Below are positions 34,985 to 46,567 of a stretch of 64,000 nucleotides of DNA, in pieces. The stretch comes from Cycas panzhihuaensis (taxonomy: Eukaryota > Cycadophyta), in contig CM041465.1 of NCBI GenBank assembly GCA_023213395.1, forward strand, positions 108,693,741-108,757,740. The letters run 5' to 3'. Position numbers and translations under genes: made by a program. Within the stretch, counting starts at the first letter, position 1; each line of letters starts with the position of its first letter. The notes beneath the pieces were generated by a model. The model ran no database searches. It worked only from the letters and a program-made list of their open reading frames with translations, and was not told where the DNA came from.

Positions 34985-36367
34985 ATAAAGTTATTAAATA
35001 GGGTTATTCATTCGGGATATTATCTTATTAATGTAAACACTAATTTTAAGTATAGTCTTATTTATAAATAAGGATTTCTTTTAATAATAATTTAAAAATA
35101 TAGTAATAAATAAAATGAAATAAGCTTTAAATAAAAAAAAATTGAAATATATAGCTTTAAATAAAGTAAATTGAAATAAGGGAGGGTTACAATGTTCTTT
35201 ATTTGTAAAGAATTATCTAAAATATTTGCTTCCTTTTTAAAGGGAAAACTTATATAAATTCATCAAAAAACACTTATGAGCCTTAAAGTTTAAAGCAAAA
35301 TCTACTATAATAGGTTATAATACAAATATATCATGAATACACTTCAATAATCTATAAAAATTACTTTGAAAATGAAGTGAAAAGATTAAATTATGACCAA
35401 ATAAGAGGGATAACTTTAGTAGCCTAGAAGCCCTGTGAAACATCTTCAAATTAGAATAAAACTAACTCTAGTATGCATATCTCTAAGTTAGCTTTGCAAT
35501 AGTTTAAACTATTTAAAAAATGCACTCTTGGTTTGAAAGATATTGAAAGAACAATATAGACACCTACTTGTGAGTAAAAATTAAAAGGAAGGGTACTTAA
35601 GCCCCTTAGCAAATTGGCCCCCAATCACCAGATCACTACATGCGACCACCACTAGGGAGAAAAGGGGGATAAACCCCAAAATAATCAAATTTAATTAAAT
35701 TTTTATAAACTATATAAGAAATGTATTAAAAAAATAAATTTTTATGTATTTTTTATTTGCACAGAGTTTGTGCGACCTACAATGGTTGATTAATTGATTA
35801 AATCAATCAAAAGAGGCCACAAAATGGTTTGGGATTTACTCTAATAAGGGTGTAGAGGTTGGACACCTAAGTTTACAAATATATTTGAGAAAAAAATGAT
35901 GAAAAACTTGAAATAATATTGACAAAAAATGGATGGATGATAGGATTTTATAAATCTGCAAGAGTAGTAGTGCTTCAAATTGAGATATCTTCCCAATGAA
36001 GCAATCAATTAATAAACCATCTTCTCCATAATGAAGCAAACTCAAAGAGGAGCAAGATGAATAGTCATATGATGTAATTTCATCTTCCCATTCAAGTGCA
36101 CCAGTCTATCAAAGTTTAGAGAATTGATTAAACCTAAAACTAAGAAAAAAGTAATGCAATTAGTTGAAATCTTCTGAAGTTTTAATAAATCTACTTAAGA
36201 TCAATGTAGAGATGCATACCGTTAATATATCTACAGAAATATGATTATTAGTATTTTAGACAAATGCACTTTGAGCCACACAAAATACACAGTGTATGAC
36301 TAAAGAAAAAAATAAATACAATGTAATATTAAAGAAAATTTGGTATAAAATTATAACAAAGGACATT
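34985..36367. other. AT-rich leader of copia 4, left part
   Basis: No coding pattern. It continues at 58418-58792 beyond the nested elements, giving copia 4 a leader of more than 2 kb. Confidence 0.6.
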
Positions 36368-36430
36368 AGGTTAGAAAATATGTGATATATGTTAACAAAA
36401 CGACAAAAAAAGACTACACTATTATAGGGT

Positions 36431-36975
36431 ATATAGGGAGCCAGAACGCCCCCCGCCACCCTCCCTCCGCAAAGAGAGGGTTTGGAGGCAATAACCCCAA
36501 AGCTAAAAAGCTAGCACTAAAAAGAATACTAAATTGTAAATAGAATCAGGGTCATTCATTGAAAATACCCCTGATTATATGGTCGAGATTTGTACCTTAT
36601 ATGACTCTCTTGCATAGTCTGATTTAGGGTGTTTTTTCATTATGTTGATGGTATTCAATGTGATGGATGTACTTTGAGGAGTTAGGAAACTGGTTATTGT
36701 TGTTATAAGCATTTAGTTGTAGGTTATATACATTTCTCCATTATTTGATAATAAAGATTAATACATTTTTTATATGGATGTTTCCCTAGCACATTACTAG
36801 GGTTTTACTCTATTATATTTGGTGTATTTATGATGCTTAAGATTTCTAATTTATTTCTTGTATTATCTCTAGTTTAAGAACTTGAATGTTAAATTTTAGT
36901 TTCCTATAACTAGTTGCAAAAATAATTTAGATCTTGGTGGTAGTTTCTAGTTATTAGGATCTAGTTTTCTTAATA
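36431..36975 (+). repeat. 5' LTR of copia 1 (left edge uncertain)
   Basis: Long similarity with 57880-58417, including GATTATATGGTC, CATTTCTCCATT.TTTGATAATAAAGAT and GGTTTAAGAACTTG-like segments. The first about 100 bases differ from the right copy. A weak match GGTTAGAAAATATGTGATA at about 36369 may be the true start. Confidence 0.75.
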
Positions 36976-36977
36976 AA

Positions 36978-36990
36978 TGGTATTAGAGCC
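36978..36990 (+). other. Primer binding site of copia 1
   Basis: TGGTATTAGAGCC lies two bases after the LTR. It differs at one base from the methionine-tRNA primer site TGGTATCAGAGCC. Confidence 0.85.
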
Positions 36991-37048
36991 ACTTTTATTT
37001 TTGCAGTGAGTTTGTGAAGGTTTTGTTGTTAGTATTTTCTACACCAAA

Positions 37049-38222
37049 TGATAAAACTGGGGAATGTAAAGTTCAAGGTGGAGAAATTTAATGACAAGAA
37101 TAACTTCGAATTGTAAAAGCTAAAAGCATATCATGTCCTGGTACAATAAGGTTTGTATAGAGATATTGCAGGCAAATTAAAGAAACCCATAGGGATGGAT
37201 GATAATGAATGGGATGATCTAGACAAAAGGGCTGTTAGCACAATACGGTTATGATTAGAAGATAAAGTTCTATTTAACATCATAGGGGAGTTGATAGGAG
37301 CAAGGTTATGGACCCAATTGGAAGGTTTGTAAATGACCAAATCAGTGATAAATTGAATCTACTTGAAAAGGCAACTATACTCATTGCAGATGAAGGAAGG
37401 TACAAAAATTATTGATCATTTAAATATTTTCAATTCTCTTATTTGTCAGTTGGTTAGTATTGATGTCATAATTGAGGATGAGGACAAGGTTGTTACCTTG
37501 TTATATTCATTACTAGAATCCTAGGATAATGTTGTCACCTCAATTAGTTTTAGCACTATAGATGGATTAGACTACGATTCTATTTTGAGTGCTTTACTGA
37601 TGGAAGAAGTGAGGAGAAAGTCCAGTCTTGAAACCTCCATAGCAGAAGCTATGATAGTAAGGGGCAGAACGATTGAAAGAGGATAAAGCTCCAGGGACAC
37701 ATCGAGGTCAAAGTCAAAAGGCAAGAATAGTAAGCTTAGTTGTTGGCACTACAATAAGATAGGTCACCTTAAGTAGGATTTCTACAAAAGGAAGGAGTTC
37801 TAAAAGAAGGAAGATCCTACTAAGGAGGCTAGTTAGGTGGATTTGAATTAAGGTACAAATAATGATATCTTGGTTACTTGTAATATTTCCCATTATCTTC
37901 ATGATTGATTATTGGATTCAGATGCTTTACAACATATGTGTCTACATAAGAGTTAGTTTTCATCATACCAACCTCTTAATAGTGGTAATGTGCTTATGGG
38001 AAATGAAGTTTCCTATAAGATAGTGGGCATTGATAGTATCAAAATTAAAATATTCGATGGTATAGTGAGAACATTAAATGAAGTTAGACATGTACCTGAT
38101 CTGAAAAAGAATCTGATTTCCTTGGGTGAACTAGGTTCTAATGGTTATAAGTACACATGTCATGAAGGAGTCTTAAAGGTGTCAAAAGGTGCCTTGGTTA
38201 TTATGAAAGCCTTAAAGAAAAG
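37049..38222 (+). pseudogene. Copia 1 gag, protease and pre-integrase, first part
   Basis: The frames read VEKFNDKNNFEL, then MDDNEWDDLDKRAVSTIRL, EEVRRKSSLETS, a degenerate knuckle CWHYNKIGHLK with two Cys lost, and LLDSDALQHM (protease, D-S-D in place of D-S-G). Next is RHVPDLKKNLISLGELGSNGYKY (37990-38244). Stops TAG, TAA and TGA mostly replace Gln or Trp codons. Confidence 0.85.
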
Positions 38223-40914
38223 TGGACGCACGTCTACGAGATAGCTACCTAACTAAATAGGAATGGTAAGAGCGGTTGATAATCTAATCGAGAAAGGGAC
38301 CTATAAGTAGGGCAAAATACCACGCAGGGTGCCCCATGTGCCGGAGCGCGAGTTCAGGACTTGCAAATGGAATATAGCTACCAAAGGGTGATCCCCCCAG
38401 TTCGAACAAGAGGTGAGGAGGCGTAGGGTTAGCCTGGGTTGACCTAAGGGAAGGATCCTCCCACCCTTAGATGGCCGGAAGGGGAAGGAGAGAGACCTTC
38501 GAGGGGTTTCCCTAGAGCAATGGGAAACAAGGAAGGATAGGCAAGCAGGCAGCCTATGGACGGGGTCACCTTGGTTATCCGGCTAAGTGGGGACCCAAGG
38601 GAATGTAAGAGAGATAACCCAAGGAGGTGGGTCAAGGTATGTGCGGGCAAACTAACCAAACAGACAACAAAGAGGGAGGGAAGTTTGCACGGTGAACGAG
38701 AGGAAAATGTGAGAGGGAAGGTTTCTTAAGACCTTTTCCTACGGCAAAAGAAGATGGAAGCAATAAAAAAATAAAGTATGAACCAAAGCAAGGTTGATTT
38801 CCTTTCTATTTCCAATAAGTTAATTACTACTATGTAAAGGGAATTCAAAAGGAAATGGTCACAAAGTGGAGCGAGAGTGTGTACCCGGAACGGAAGCGTG
38901 TCGTAATGGTGATACTCCAAGGAGGCACTCAAAACTACTCCACAAGGCGCGGCGGATCGGAACGAGGGGATTCCTTACCTTCCTCGGAAAAAATACTAGA
39001 GTACCAAACCAAGGAAAGAAAGGGACCAAATACTAGCAATAAATGAAGTATGAAAGTACAACATGAATGGAAGCGCTTACCGACAAAGGAAGAAAGGGAG
39101 AAAGGTCCTTTGCGCTTTCCAAATACCTGTAAGTAAATGACAACCTCCCCCCTTTCCAGAGAAAGGGTGCTAACATATAATGGAAAGATCCTAACAATAC
39201 ATGTCTATGCAAAACAAATATAAACTTAAACACGTATATGTTAGTATCAACACAATAATGATAATATGTAAAGGAGGACAACCAAAGTAAATGGAAAGTA
39301 ACCAGTAAGCCTCGGAGTGGCCCACCTCCCGCAAAGAACAACCCCAACCTCCCCCAAAAGCCACGAGGCAGTGAGGGTAAGGCTAAGAAAGATAGTTGGA
39401 AATAATAGCAAGAGAGTTGGAAGGAGCCAAAGAAGACCTACGGCAAGCCGGGGTGCTATGAAGAGCAAATTGGGCTACCAGGAAAGGAGTTGGGCAAAGG
39501 ACAAGCGGTCAGGACTTACTTGAGTTGCCCAGATCGACGCACAAGCCCTCAAACCAGCACTGCAACATGTGATGGTGTTGATTTTAGTGGCTAAGGAAGG
39601 CCCAACAAACCTTTGTTTGAGTGCCAAGGATAGCACGAGGCAAGAGGGAAGGTTTGGGGGGCTAAGAGCCACTTGAGAAGCATGGAAGGTGGTACGGAAT
39701 CCACCTAGCTCTCTCCCAAACCCTATGCAACCCCTCTTTGCCGCTGCCTTGAGCAATAAATGCAGGTAAGGAGGCACTAATGACAAGAGTAAAACAACCC
39801 AATACAAAGAGTAAAATAACCTTAGAAAACCCAATCAAGAGGACAAGCAAAATAGGGCATCAATTGATTAAGAAAATAGCTCAAATCAATGAATACCTAA
39901 GAAGAGGAGGGGAGGCTCTTGCCTTAGTCAAGGGCTGCTAAGGAGAGGCTAAGAAATCAGCCCAAAAGCTGTGGTGTAGTAGGTTTAGAACCCTGCTAAT
40001 GGAGTTGGAGGAAGAACACCTGCACTTGGAACGCTTGATGGCTGCCCGGGTAAGAATCCACTGAGATCTCTCCAAAGGGGCCCTCTCCAAGGTGTGTGAA
40101 GGGTTGGGAAGATGTCCTAGCCATACCAAAGGAGAGCTGGGTGCTGGAAGAGAGACGCAAGTCCTGTAGAAGCAGTAGACCAGCCGAGAATAGTAGAGCA
40201 CAGGGTGGTTTCCTTAAGGAGCAATCCAAAAATTGAGCAAAAGATCTCAAAAATGAGTTAATGATGACTTAAATACCCAACCCAAACCCTAAAGCAAGCG
40301 ATTAGGACGCAACTGGCAGTGAGTTAAGTCACGAGACACATGGCAATTTTGCAATAAATGCGAAAATGCCACGACAGATTTTTAAAAAATAAATTAGAGC
40401 AGTCATCCCACCGTAAAATCTGCGGTCACAGAATTCTGGCGATCTATAAAATTCACTTGCCAGTATTCACCCGAGGCAAAACTGGCCCGTAAAGCTAGCA
40501 CCGGTGGGCAAATGACAAAAAAGGCTAATGGGGGGCTGAGACATCTACCCGAGGGCAAACAAGCCAACAAACGAGTCCAAAAGAGCAAAAATTGGATTCA
40601 AACGATGTGGCAAGTCAACCAAACGATGACGGGTCATCACACGGGCAGAGGTGGCATAAGACAAGTGGATCCTAGAGCGAGTAAGACAGAATGTGGGAAG
40701 TGGAGTGGCTACCAGGGTGACACACTTGCTGGGAGTGTGCCCCCCCTATAGTCATTATAGGCTAAATAAGTGTAGACGAAGACAAAATCATCTACAAGGT
40801 CACAACATGCAAACATGCAAGCAAATACTCATCAAAAGAAAGCAATGACAGGGTGAGAAGCATACCTGCACTTACCTAAGTTGGTAATTCCGTATCCATT
40901 CCCGAGCGGAAACA
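38223..40914 (-). repeat. 3' LTR of element B
   Basis: It pairs with 52251-54956. On the minus strand GGGTATTTAAGTC (about 40263-40275) is a likely TATA region. It lacks 19 bases near 38948 that the other LTR has at about 52979-52998. Confidence 0.93.
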
Positions 40915-41319
40915 CCGCCTGGCGCAGAGCCTCGCTCGGAAGCCTGGTGCAATGGCGAATGCTGGCAACACAACTGTTAGTAGCACATGTGTATATAAAT
41001 ATATAAATCAAGATCATAACAGTAGGTAAGGGTGCCAGTGAGTGTCGTGGCAAAATGCATGGATACGAAAGTAGCGGTGGAGATAACATAGGGGCTGCCT
41101 ATGAGCCACCTGGAAACTGACTGGGAAAATGAAAAAGGTGAGGGGGCTGCCCCCACCATAAAAGATGTAGAGAGACGTACATAATCAAGTAAAAGAGTAA
41201 GAAAGGGGTAGGCACCATAGTTTAACCTCATTAGCGGTCATATTTCGAAGGTGCGAACGGGTCACAAAGTAAAGTGTAAGACGACCTGGGGCTTAGGCGA
41301 CAGGGTGGCTAGACAAGCC
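40915..41319. other. 3' untranslated part of element B
   Basis: Homologous to 1453-2124 of element A without the microsatellite expansion. No gene is seen. It includes the region just before the 3' LTR on the minus strand. Confidence 0.6.
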
Positions 41320-41860
41320 TTAGGGACGGTCAGCAAGGAGAGGAAGGCAACGCTCAAGGATGAGGTAAACGAGACTATCTGCCTTAGCATTGAGGGCCTG
41401 AGGGATATGCTGGATATCGATGGAACAGAAGCGGGCCAGGAGAGATCTGGTGGCGGAAGCAAGAGTCCTTAAGTGAGGGCATCGCACCTGGTAAACCTGG
41501 GTGAGATGAGACACCACAACTTGAGAGTCGCAAAGTAAAACGATGGATCCGTGATGAAAACAGAAAGCACGAGTAAGGGCTTCAATCACAGCTGTATATT
41601 TGATTTCGTTGTTAGTAGCCTCTGGGAGGAAGATCCCAGAGTGCAGGAGATCGTGTCCAGAAGGGCCGCAGAGAATCCATGCAGTGGCAGAAGGTCTAGG
41701 GTTACTGCGGCTTCCGCGTTGGTAAAAATGTAGATAGACATGGATGACACAAAAGTCCTGGTAGTGAAGAGAGCGATACTCGAAAGGCAAGCAAAAAGTA
41801 GCTGTGAAGGGTAGGAGGACCTAGCAATGAGGTTACCCAGGGCGAGAGCAAATGGTCCGA
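41320..41860 (-). pseudogene. Extra RNase H domain of element B
   Basis: A 156-residue frame (41320-41790) reads RSNPRPSATAWILCGPSGHD, LPEATNNEIKYTAVIEAL, LLCDSQVVVSHLTQVYQV and ALNAKADSLVYLIL. The preceding strand IYIFTNA lies in the next frame. Of the four catalytic acids, the first Asp is Asn and the Glu (NNEAE in A) is Lys, so activity is doubtful. Position and sequence match 2125-2650 in A. Confidence 0.8.
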
Positions 41861-42252
41861 TCATCATCAGAGAGTGGTCAGAGGAAAAAGCCTCCTAGGG
41901 TGCCAAAAGGTCGCTTCAGAAAGTGAAACATGCCCCCGAACGGGGGAGCATCCCCTTTAGGGACCCCAAGAGCGAGAAAGGATTGCGGAAACGAGTCTAG
42001 GATGACGAAACGAGCCAAACGGGTATAAACTCAGGTATGCATGGGAGTGGCATGCGAAACGAGACGGAAGGGCCCAGGAAAAAAGTGAAAAAATGAGGCA
42101 CCATAAATGCACCTATGAGAAAGCGCAAAAAGGGTGTTAAGAGAGCACAATGGGCGACAGGGCTACAAGGAAAAGGCAATCAGAGAAATAGGACAGTCCC
42201 AACGGCTGTCGTAGAGCCAAAAACACAAGAAGTACCCGTTGGGGCCCCCACC

Positions 42253-42261
42253 TATATAAGG
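42253..42261 (+). promoter_or_regulatory. Putative TATA box for the antisense gene (element B)
   Basis: TATATAAGG after GGGGCCCCCACC, the same setting as 3098-3106 in element A, about 0.65 kb before the first conserved coding block. Confidence 0.45.
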
Positions 42262-42840
42262 AAATCAAACGGAAAATAGATTCATTTTCATCGGCTCTCA
42301 TGAGAAACCAGAGCCATTCCCTTATGCAGCGGAGCGCCGCTCAACTTCGAAGGCACGTAAGGAGAGATCAGACTGTTGGATCGGAGAGCGGACAGAGCCA
42401 GCGGGATCGATAGGATGAGATGGCGACAGCGAGACCAGATCTAGTGAGTGGATATTACTAAACCTAACCAGTTTCAAAGTTTTAATTTTATTGGTTTTTG
42501 TAGTTTTCTATGTGATTTTAGTGCCCCTTATGGGCAATCAGAGGCCTCTCGGAGTCTGAATCAGACCTAGAAAGAGGCAGGGAGCCCTGGTCCCGATGGG
42601 CCCCACGGGGTCCACTAGAAATTTTTTTTTATTTGGCGTAAATCCCCTTTTGGGGGTCGCCATTATCTGCATGACAAAGATCGCAGATCTTGTGATCATT
42701 CTTTGTAGGGCCGATGCATGAACCCAAGCTAAACTTAGCGTGCTTGCTAAGTTCGATCAGTATGAAGGTAGAAAAGGCGAAAACAGGATAGGAGGGCCAA
42801 AAAGCCTCAAATCCCAGACAAAGAGAGTTGAGAGAGAGTA

Positions 42841-44771
42841 AGGAGTAATGATAACTGATGTAAGGCTAACTTTGATCATTTTTGATGTGGACAAGCTGTC
42901 ATCGCGGTGGATAACCGCGAGAATGTAGGTATGGCTATGTTGAGTTATATAGAGATGGCATCCCAGGAGGATAGGGAGATCCTACAGAGGTGCAGCCTAT
43001 ACAAGGCCTTGAAGACACCTCAATACGCATCAGATCAGAGGTTATTGGTCGACATTGTATCCCATTGGGATAGGAGGAGACATGTATTCTACCTACCTCA
43101 GGTAGGTGATGTGATGGTTACGCCGAGAGACATACGGCGGATACTGGGAGTATCGTATTTGGGAGGCTGAGTGAGGCCGCCAGACCGAGGCAATACACAA
43201 AGAGGCAGCCATGTTCTTCACAGGAGCTGATAGGTGGGAGCAGAGGGGAGATCCCCTCCAGACCATGCTAATGAATGCTGATTATACTGTATGTTTTGTT
43301 CTGAATTTCCCAGAAACAGAACTATAGGGAGATACCGGGTGGATGGTTGGATGCAGTACGCTGTTGTGAAGCTGGCAAGAGGATGGACTAGGCAACCTTG
43401 ATAGCGGTAAACCTCATCGCCTAACTAGACACTATTAGGATGACCGACAAAGGTGGGTTGTTATATAGTACACTGCTGCAGTGCTGGTTCTTTAATCATT
43501 TCACAGTAGTGGCACCAGCGGGGGGACCACACCCCATCTTAGAGTGGGCCTCGATGGTCCATAGGTGGCAGACTCAGTTAAGAGGGACAAAGGACTGGGC
43601 CCATGTCTGACGATCGGTGGAGGCGACATCACTGGACCTTCTCACCCTACCAGACTACGTAGCAGAGCCATACAGGACGGCGAGGTGGGACAGTGATGAC
43701 AAGGTGAGCGGAGTAGGAGTTCCTGCAGGTGATGACGATGGCGATGGTGGAGGTGATGGAGGAGATGGGGCCGGCTCATCATGACTTGCAGGGGAGGTAG
43801 GTCCTTGAGGGATGGTAGGAGGAGTAGAGGGTCCATCTGGGGTTGCCAGAGGAGAGGCAGGCCCATCAGGAGCATCAGATGAGAGCAGGGGGAGTGGCCG
43901 AGGCGTGGGCTCTGAGATCGTGAGGGGATCTGAAGGGACGAGAGTTGAGCCGGTCCCTGCGAGGAGGGAGGCCCAGGCAGAGGAGGTGCCTGAGGATGAG
44001 GCACCCACGACTGGCAGAGAGCCAAGAGGGGAGGATGTCGCATGACCAAAGGAGCCGACGGCCACAGCAAGTGAGACTTGACCATTTCCTGAGTCATTTG
44101 GCATCCAGATAAATATTTGATTTGATTTGATCATGGTATATGGTGAGATATATACTGACACATGGCATGTCGTATTGGCAGGTGCAATAGAGATTCAGAG
44201 ACTGGTAGAGGCTGTGGTGAGGGAGATATTCCCTCAGGTATATGTAGAGGTTCAACCGCCCATCCAGGCAGGAGATGTGCCTAGAGCGGCAAGAGCCTAC
44301 GTAGAGGCATTCGCCCCATTGGTGAAGGCGAGAGACATCTGGGCCGCAGAGTCCCAGGAGCACATGACATTCCAGGGATAGTAGCAGCAGGAGCGAGATG
44401 AGATGAGGCTCGAGAGGGATGAGCTACGTGGACGGGTGCAGGCCCTACAGGCACAGGGCAGAGCACGCGGAGATGTCGAGAACAGAGTCTAAATAGCGGT
44501 ACTCAAGGAGCGTCTTAGAGTGACAGAGGAGGGACTCCGAGGAGAGAGGGATCGTATCTAGGCCCGATACGATCAGCTGGTGACTCAGATGGCGTCAAGG
44601 TCAAGCCGGAGTAGGACGTATACCCACACAGTGGTGACGACATTGAGATGACCATGAGATGAGGGGAGCGAGGTAGGCAGCTCATAGAGGCCCAAGAGGA
44701 GCCTCAGAGGGATGTGATCCCCGGGAGACAGATCACACAGACCAGGAGATGGTACCCTAAGAGCAGGGCAA
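42841..44771 (+). pseudogene. Antisense plant-mobile-domain-like gene carried by element B
   Basis: The first clear block (42907-43170) reads GMAMLSYIEMASQEDREIL, ASDQRLLVDIVSHWDRRRHV, FYLPQVGDVMVTPRDIRRILG, which fits the plant mobile domain pattern of H.F.LP followed by an LG motif. Later blocks include IPGGWLDAV, GPHPILEWASMVHRWQTQLRG, a Gly/Ser/Glu-rich linker, the intron 44071-44181, and AIEIQRLVEAVVREIFPQVYVEVQ. The end is a charged helix-like region (QERDEMRLERDELRGRVQAL) that may form a coiled coil. Known PMD proteins are nuclear factors tied to transposon silencing or are themselves found in transposons; the role here is unknown. Stops and frame changes make it inactive as read. Confidence 0.6.
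44071..44181 (+). other. Conserved phase-1 intron of the antisense gene (element B)
   Basis: GCAA|GTGAGACTTG ... TATTGGCAG|GTGCAATAG, 111 bases. Joining gives TAS then AIEIQRLVEA, the same residue position and phase as in element A. Confidence 0.7.
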
Positions 44772-45652
44772 TAGTAGAGTAGGAGATGTACATATTTGGC
44801 TTTGACAGGTAAAAGCACAGGCCTCTAGGGGGTCATATATAGGATCATATGATTGTAGCCCCCTGCAAGGACACCGGCTTCCCATATGTATGATGTGACA
44901 TGATTTTTGGATGTATATATATACGAGGTAATTGGAACCCCATTTTGACATGAGATGCTGTGTATATATCATATGTGGATGACATGTATGTTTATTTTAT
45001 ATGTTATGAATGTTAAGTTGTGAATATTTTATTGTATGATGTACACGTTCCCTTCCATGTATGGCTATATGTCTAATAGGAGCATACACACCCGCCGTGA
45101 GTGGAGATGATAGAGAGGTATGAGGTTAGAGGATATAACAGCATACACGTCTATGGAAGAGCATAGCAGAATATGTGAAGGAAATGGTAGGCAGGAGAGA
45201 GGAGTGACGATGCTCCAAAGCATCATCCTGATTAAGGAATATCCAAGTAGGAAGACAACAGTTCCTGAAAGGGTACGGAAACGCGGGTTCCATGGAAGGA
45301 ATCAGAAATAAAGAAAAAGAAGGATCCATCTTAAATTACCATTCCACCCATGGTTGGGAAGAATGGGGACAACGTAAGATGGTAGTTTAGGCTCATTTCG
45401 GAGTAGGGCGAAGGGATCACTGAAAGATCATGCGTAAAACTTTTTAAGGAATTTCCCATTAACGGCTTTCTCAAATTCAAGCCCTTCTAGTGTGGCTATC
45501 TTGTAGGCACTATTACCGAGGGATTCGATAATGACGAAAGGACCAATCCATTAGGGTTTGAATTTGGTCAAGCGATCATGGAGATACTCAAGCTTGACGA
45601 CGTGGTCCCCAGGAAACAAAGGACGAGAACGAAGGTGTTTATCGTAGGTCCT
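44772..45652. other. Spacer between antisense gene and integrase (element B)
   Basis: It starts with sequence shared with element A (5773-6504). After about 45415 the minus strand is the C-terminal tail of integrase (YDKHLRSRPLFPGDHVVKLEY... and KFKP.WIGPFVI-like frames). No other gene is seen. Confidence 0.55.
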
Positions 45653-46567
45653 TTATGAGCGAGCTTTGGATGCCAGGTTAGCCTGATAAGCGGCTAAGCG
45701 TCTCTCATCCAAAGCCTCGAGGTCCAGAAGGCGAGCCTGACGGATCGACTCTTCGTCGATGAGACCTCCAAGGGAGACTCGCAAGGAAGGAATCTCCACC
45801 TCCAGCGGGAGTACCACCTCGGTACCATAGACCAGGGAGAACGGGGTCATTCCCGTGGCGGAACGGATAGAGGTGCGGTAAGCCCACAAAGTAGAGGGCA
45901 ACTGAAGGTGCCAATCCTTTTGGGACTGAGCAATGGTTTTCTTAAGAATGTTGACGAGAGTCTTATTAAAAGACTCCACTTGGCCATTTGCTTGAGGGTA
46001 GTAAGGGGAGGAAGTCTTATGAGAAATTTTAAACTTCTCACAAAGCTCATCCATTTCCTTATTACAGAAAGGAGTTCCATTGTCAGTGATTAGGATGTCT
46101 AGAATCCCAAAACGGCAAATGATGTGATGGTAAATGAACGTGGCTATAGTTTTACCAGGGGTAGTGATCAAGGGGATGGCCTCTGCCCATTTGGTGAAAT
46201 ACTCTGTGGCAGTCAAGATAAACTTGTGCTGCGATGACGAAGGTGGGGAGATAGCCCCAATGAGGTCTAGTCCCCACTGAGCAAAAGGCCATGGTGAAAC
46301 AATAGGATGCAGGGCCTCAGAAGGCACATGGGAGATGTTGGCATGTTCTTGACATCGCCGACATTTCAGAGCAAAGGCGTGAGCGTCCTTGAAAAGGGAC
46401 AGCCAGAAATAACCCATGTGAAGGATCCTCTGAGCCATCGACTGGCCCCCAAAGTGACCTCCACAAATACCGTGGTGGCATTCGCGAAGTACTTGGTTAG
46501 CTTCGTCTGTAGTGACATAGTGGAGGAGGATCCCATCGAAGGACCTCTTGTATAATACTTTGTCCAT
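45653..46567 (-). CDS. Integrase of element B (open segment of pol)
   Basis: 304 residues, open. The zinc-binding part has HHGICGGHFGGQSMAQRI and CRRCQEH (HHCC). The catalytic core has Asp in GLDLIGAI, Asp in LITDNGTPF and Glu in NGQVESFNKTL (D,D,E). The phrases TSSPYYPQANGQVESFN and STLWAYRTSIRSATGMTPFSLVYGTEVVLP are typical of Ty3/gypsy integrases. It is part of a polyprotein, so the ATG is only the edge of the open frame. Integrase inserts the DNA copy into the host genome. Confidence 0.9.
   Translation of the reverse strand: MDKVLYKRSFDGILLHYVTTDEANQVLRECHHGICGGHFGGQSMAQRILHMGYFWLSLFKDAHAFALKCRRCQEHANISHVPSEALHPIVSPWPFAQWGLDLIGAISPPSSSQHKFILTATEYFTKWAEAIPLITTPGKTIATFIYHHIICRFGILDILITDNGTPFCNKEMDELCEKFKISHKTSSPYYPQANGQVESFNKTLVNILKKTIAQSQKDWHLQLPSTLWAYRTSIRSATGMTPFSLVYGTEVVLPLEVEIPSLRVSLGGLIDEESIRQARLLDLEALDERRLAAYQANLASKARS

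Noticed and set aside
36300-36375. Target duplication for copia 1
   Set aside because: The right flank is GAGTA, but no match lies at any plausible left edge; the left LTR edge is diverged or truncated.
42841-44771. Independent host PMD gene
   Set aside because: The same gene lies at the same internal position in a second element of the same family, so it belongs to the retrotransposon.
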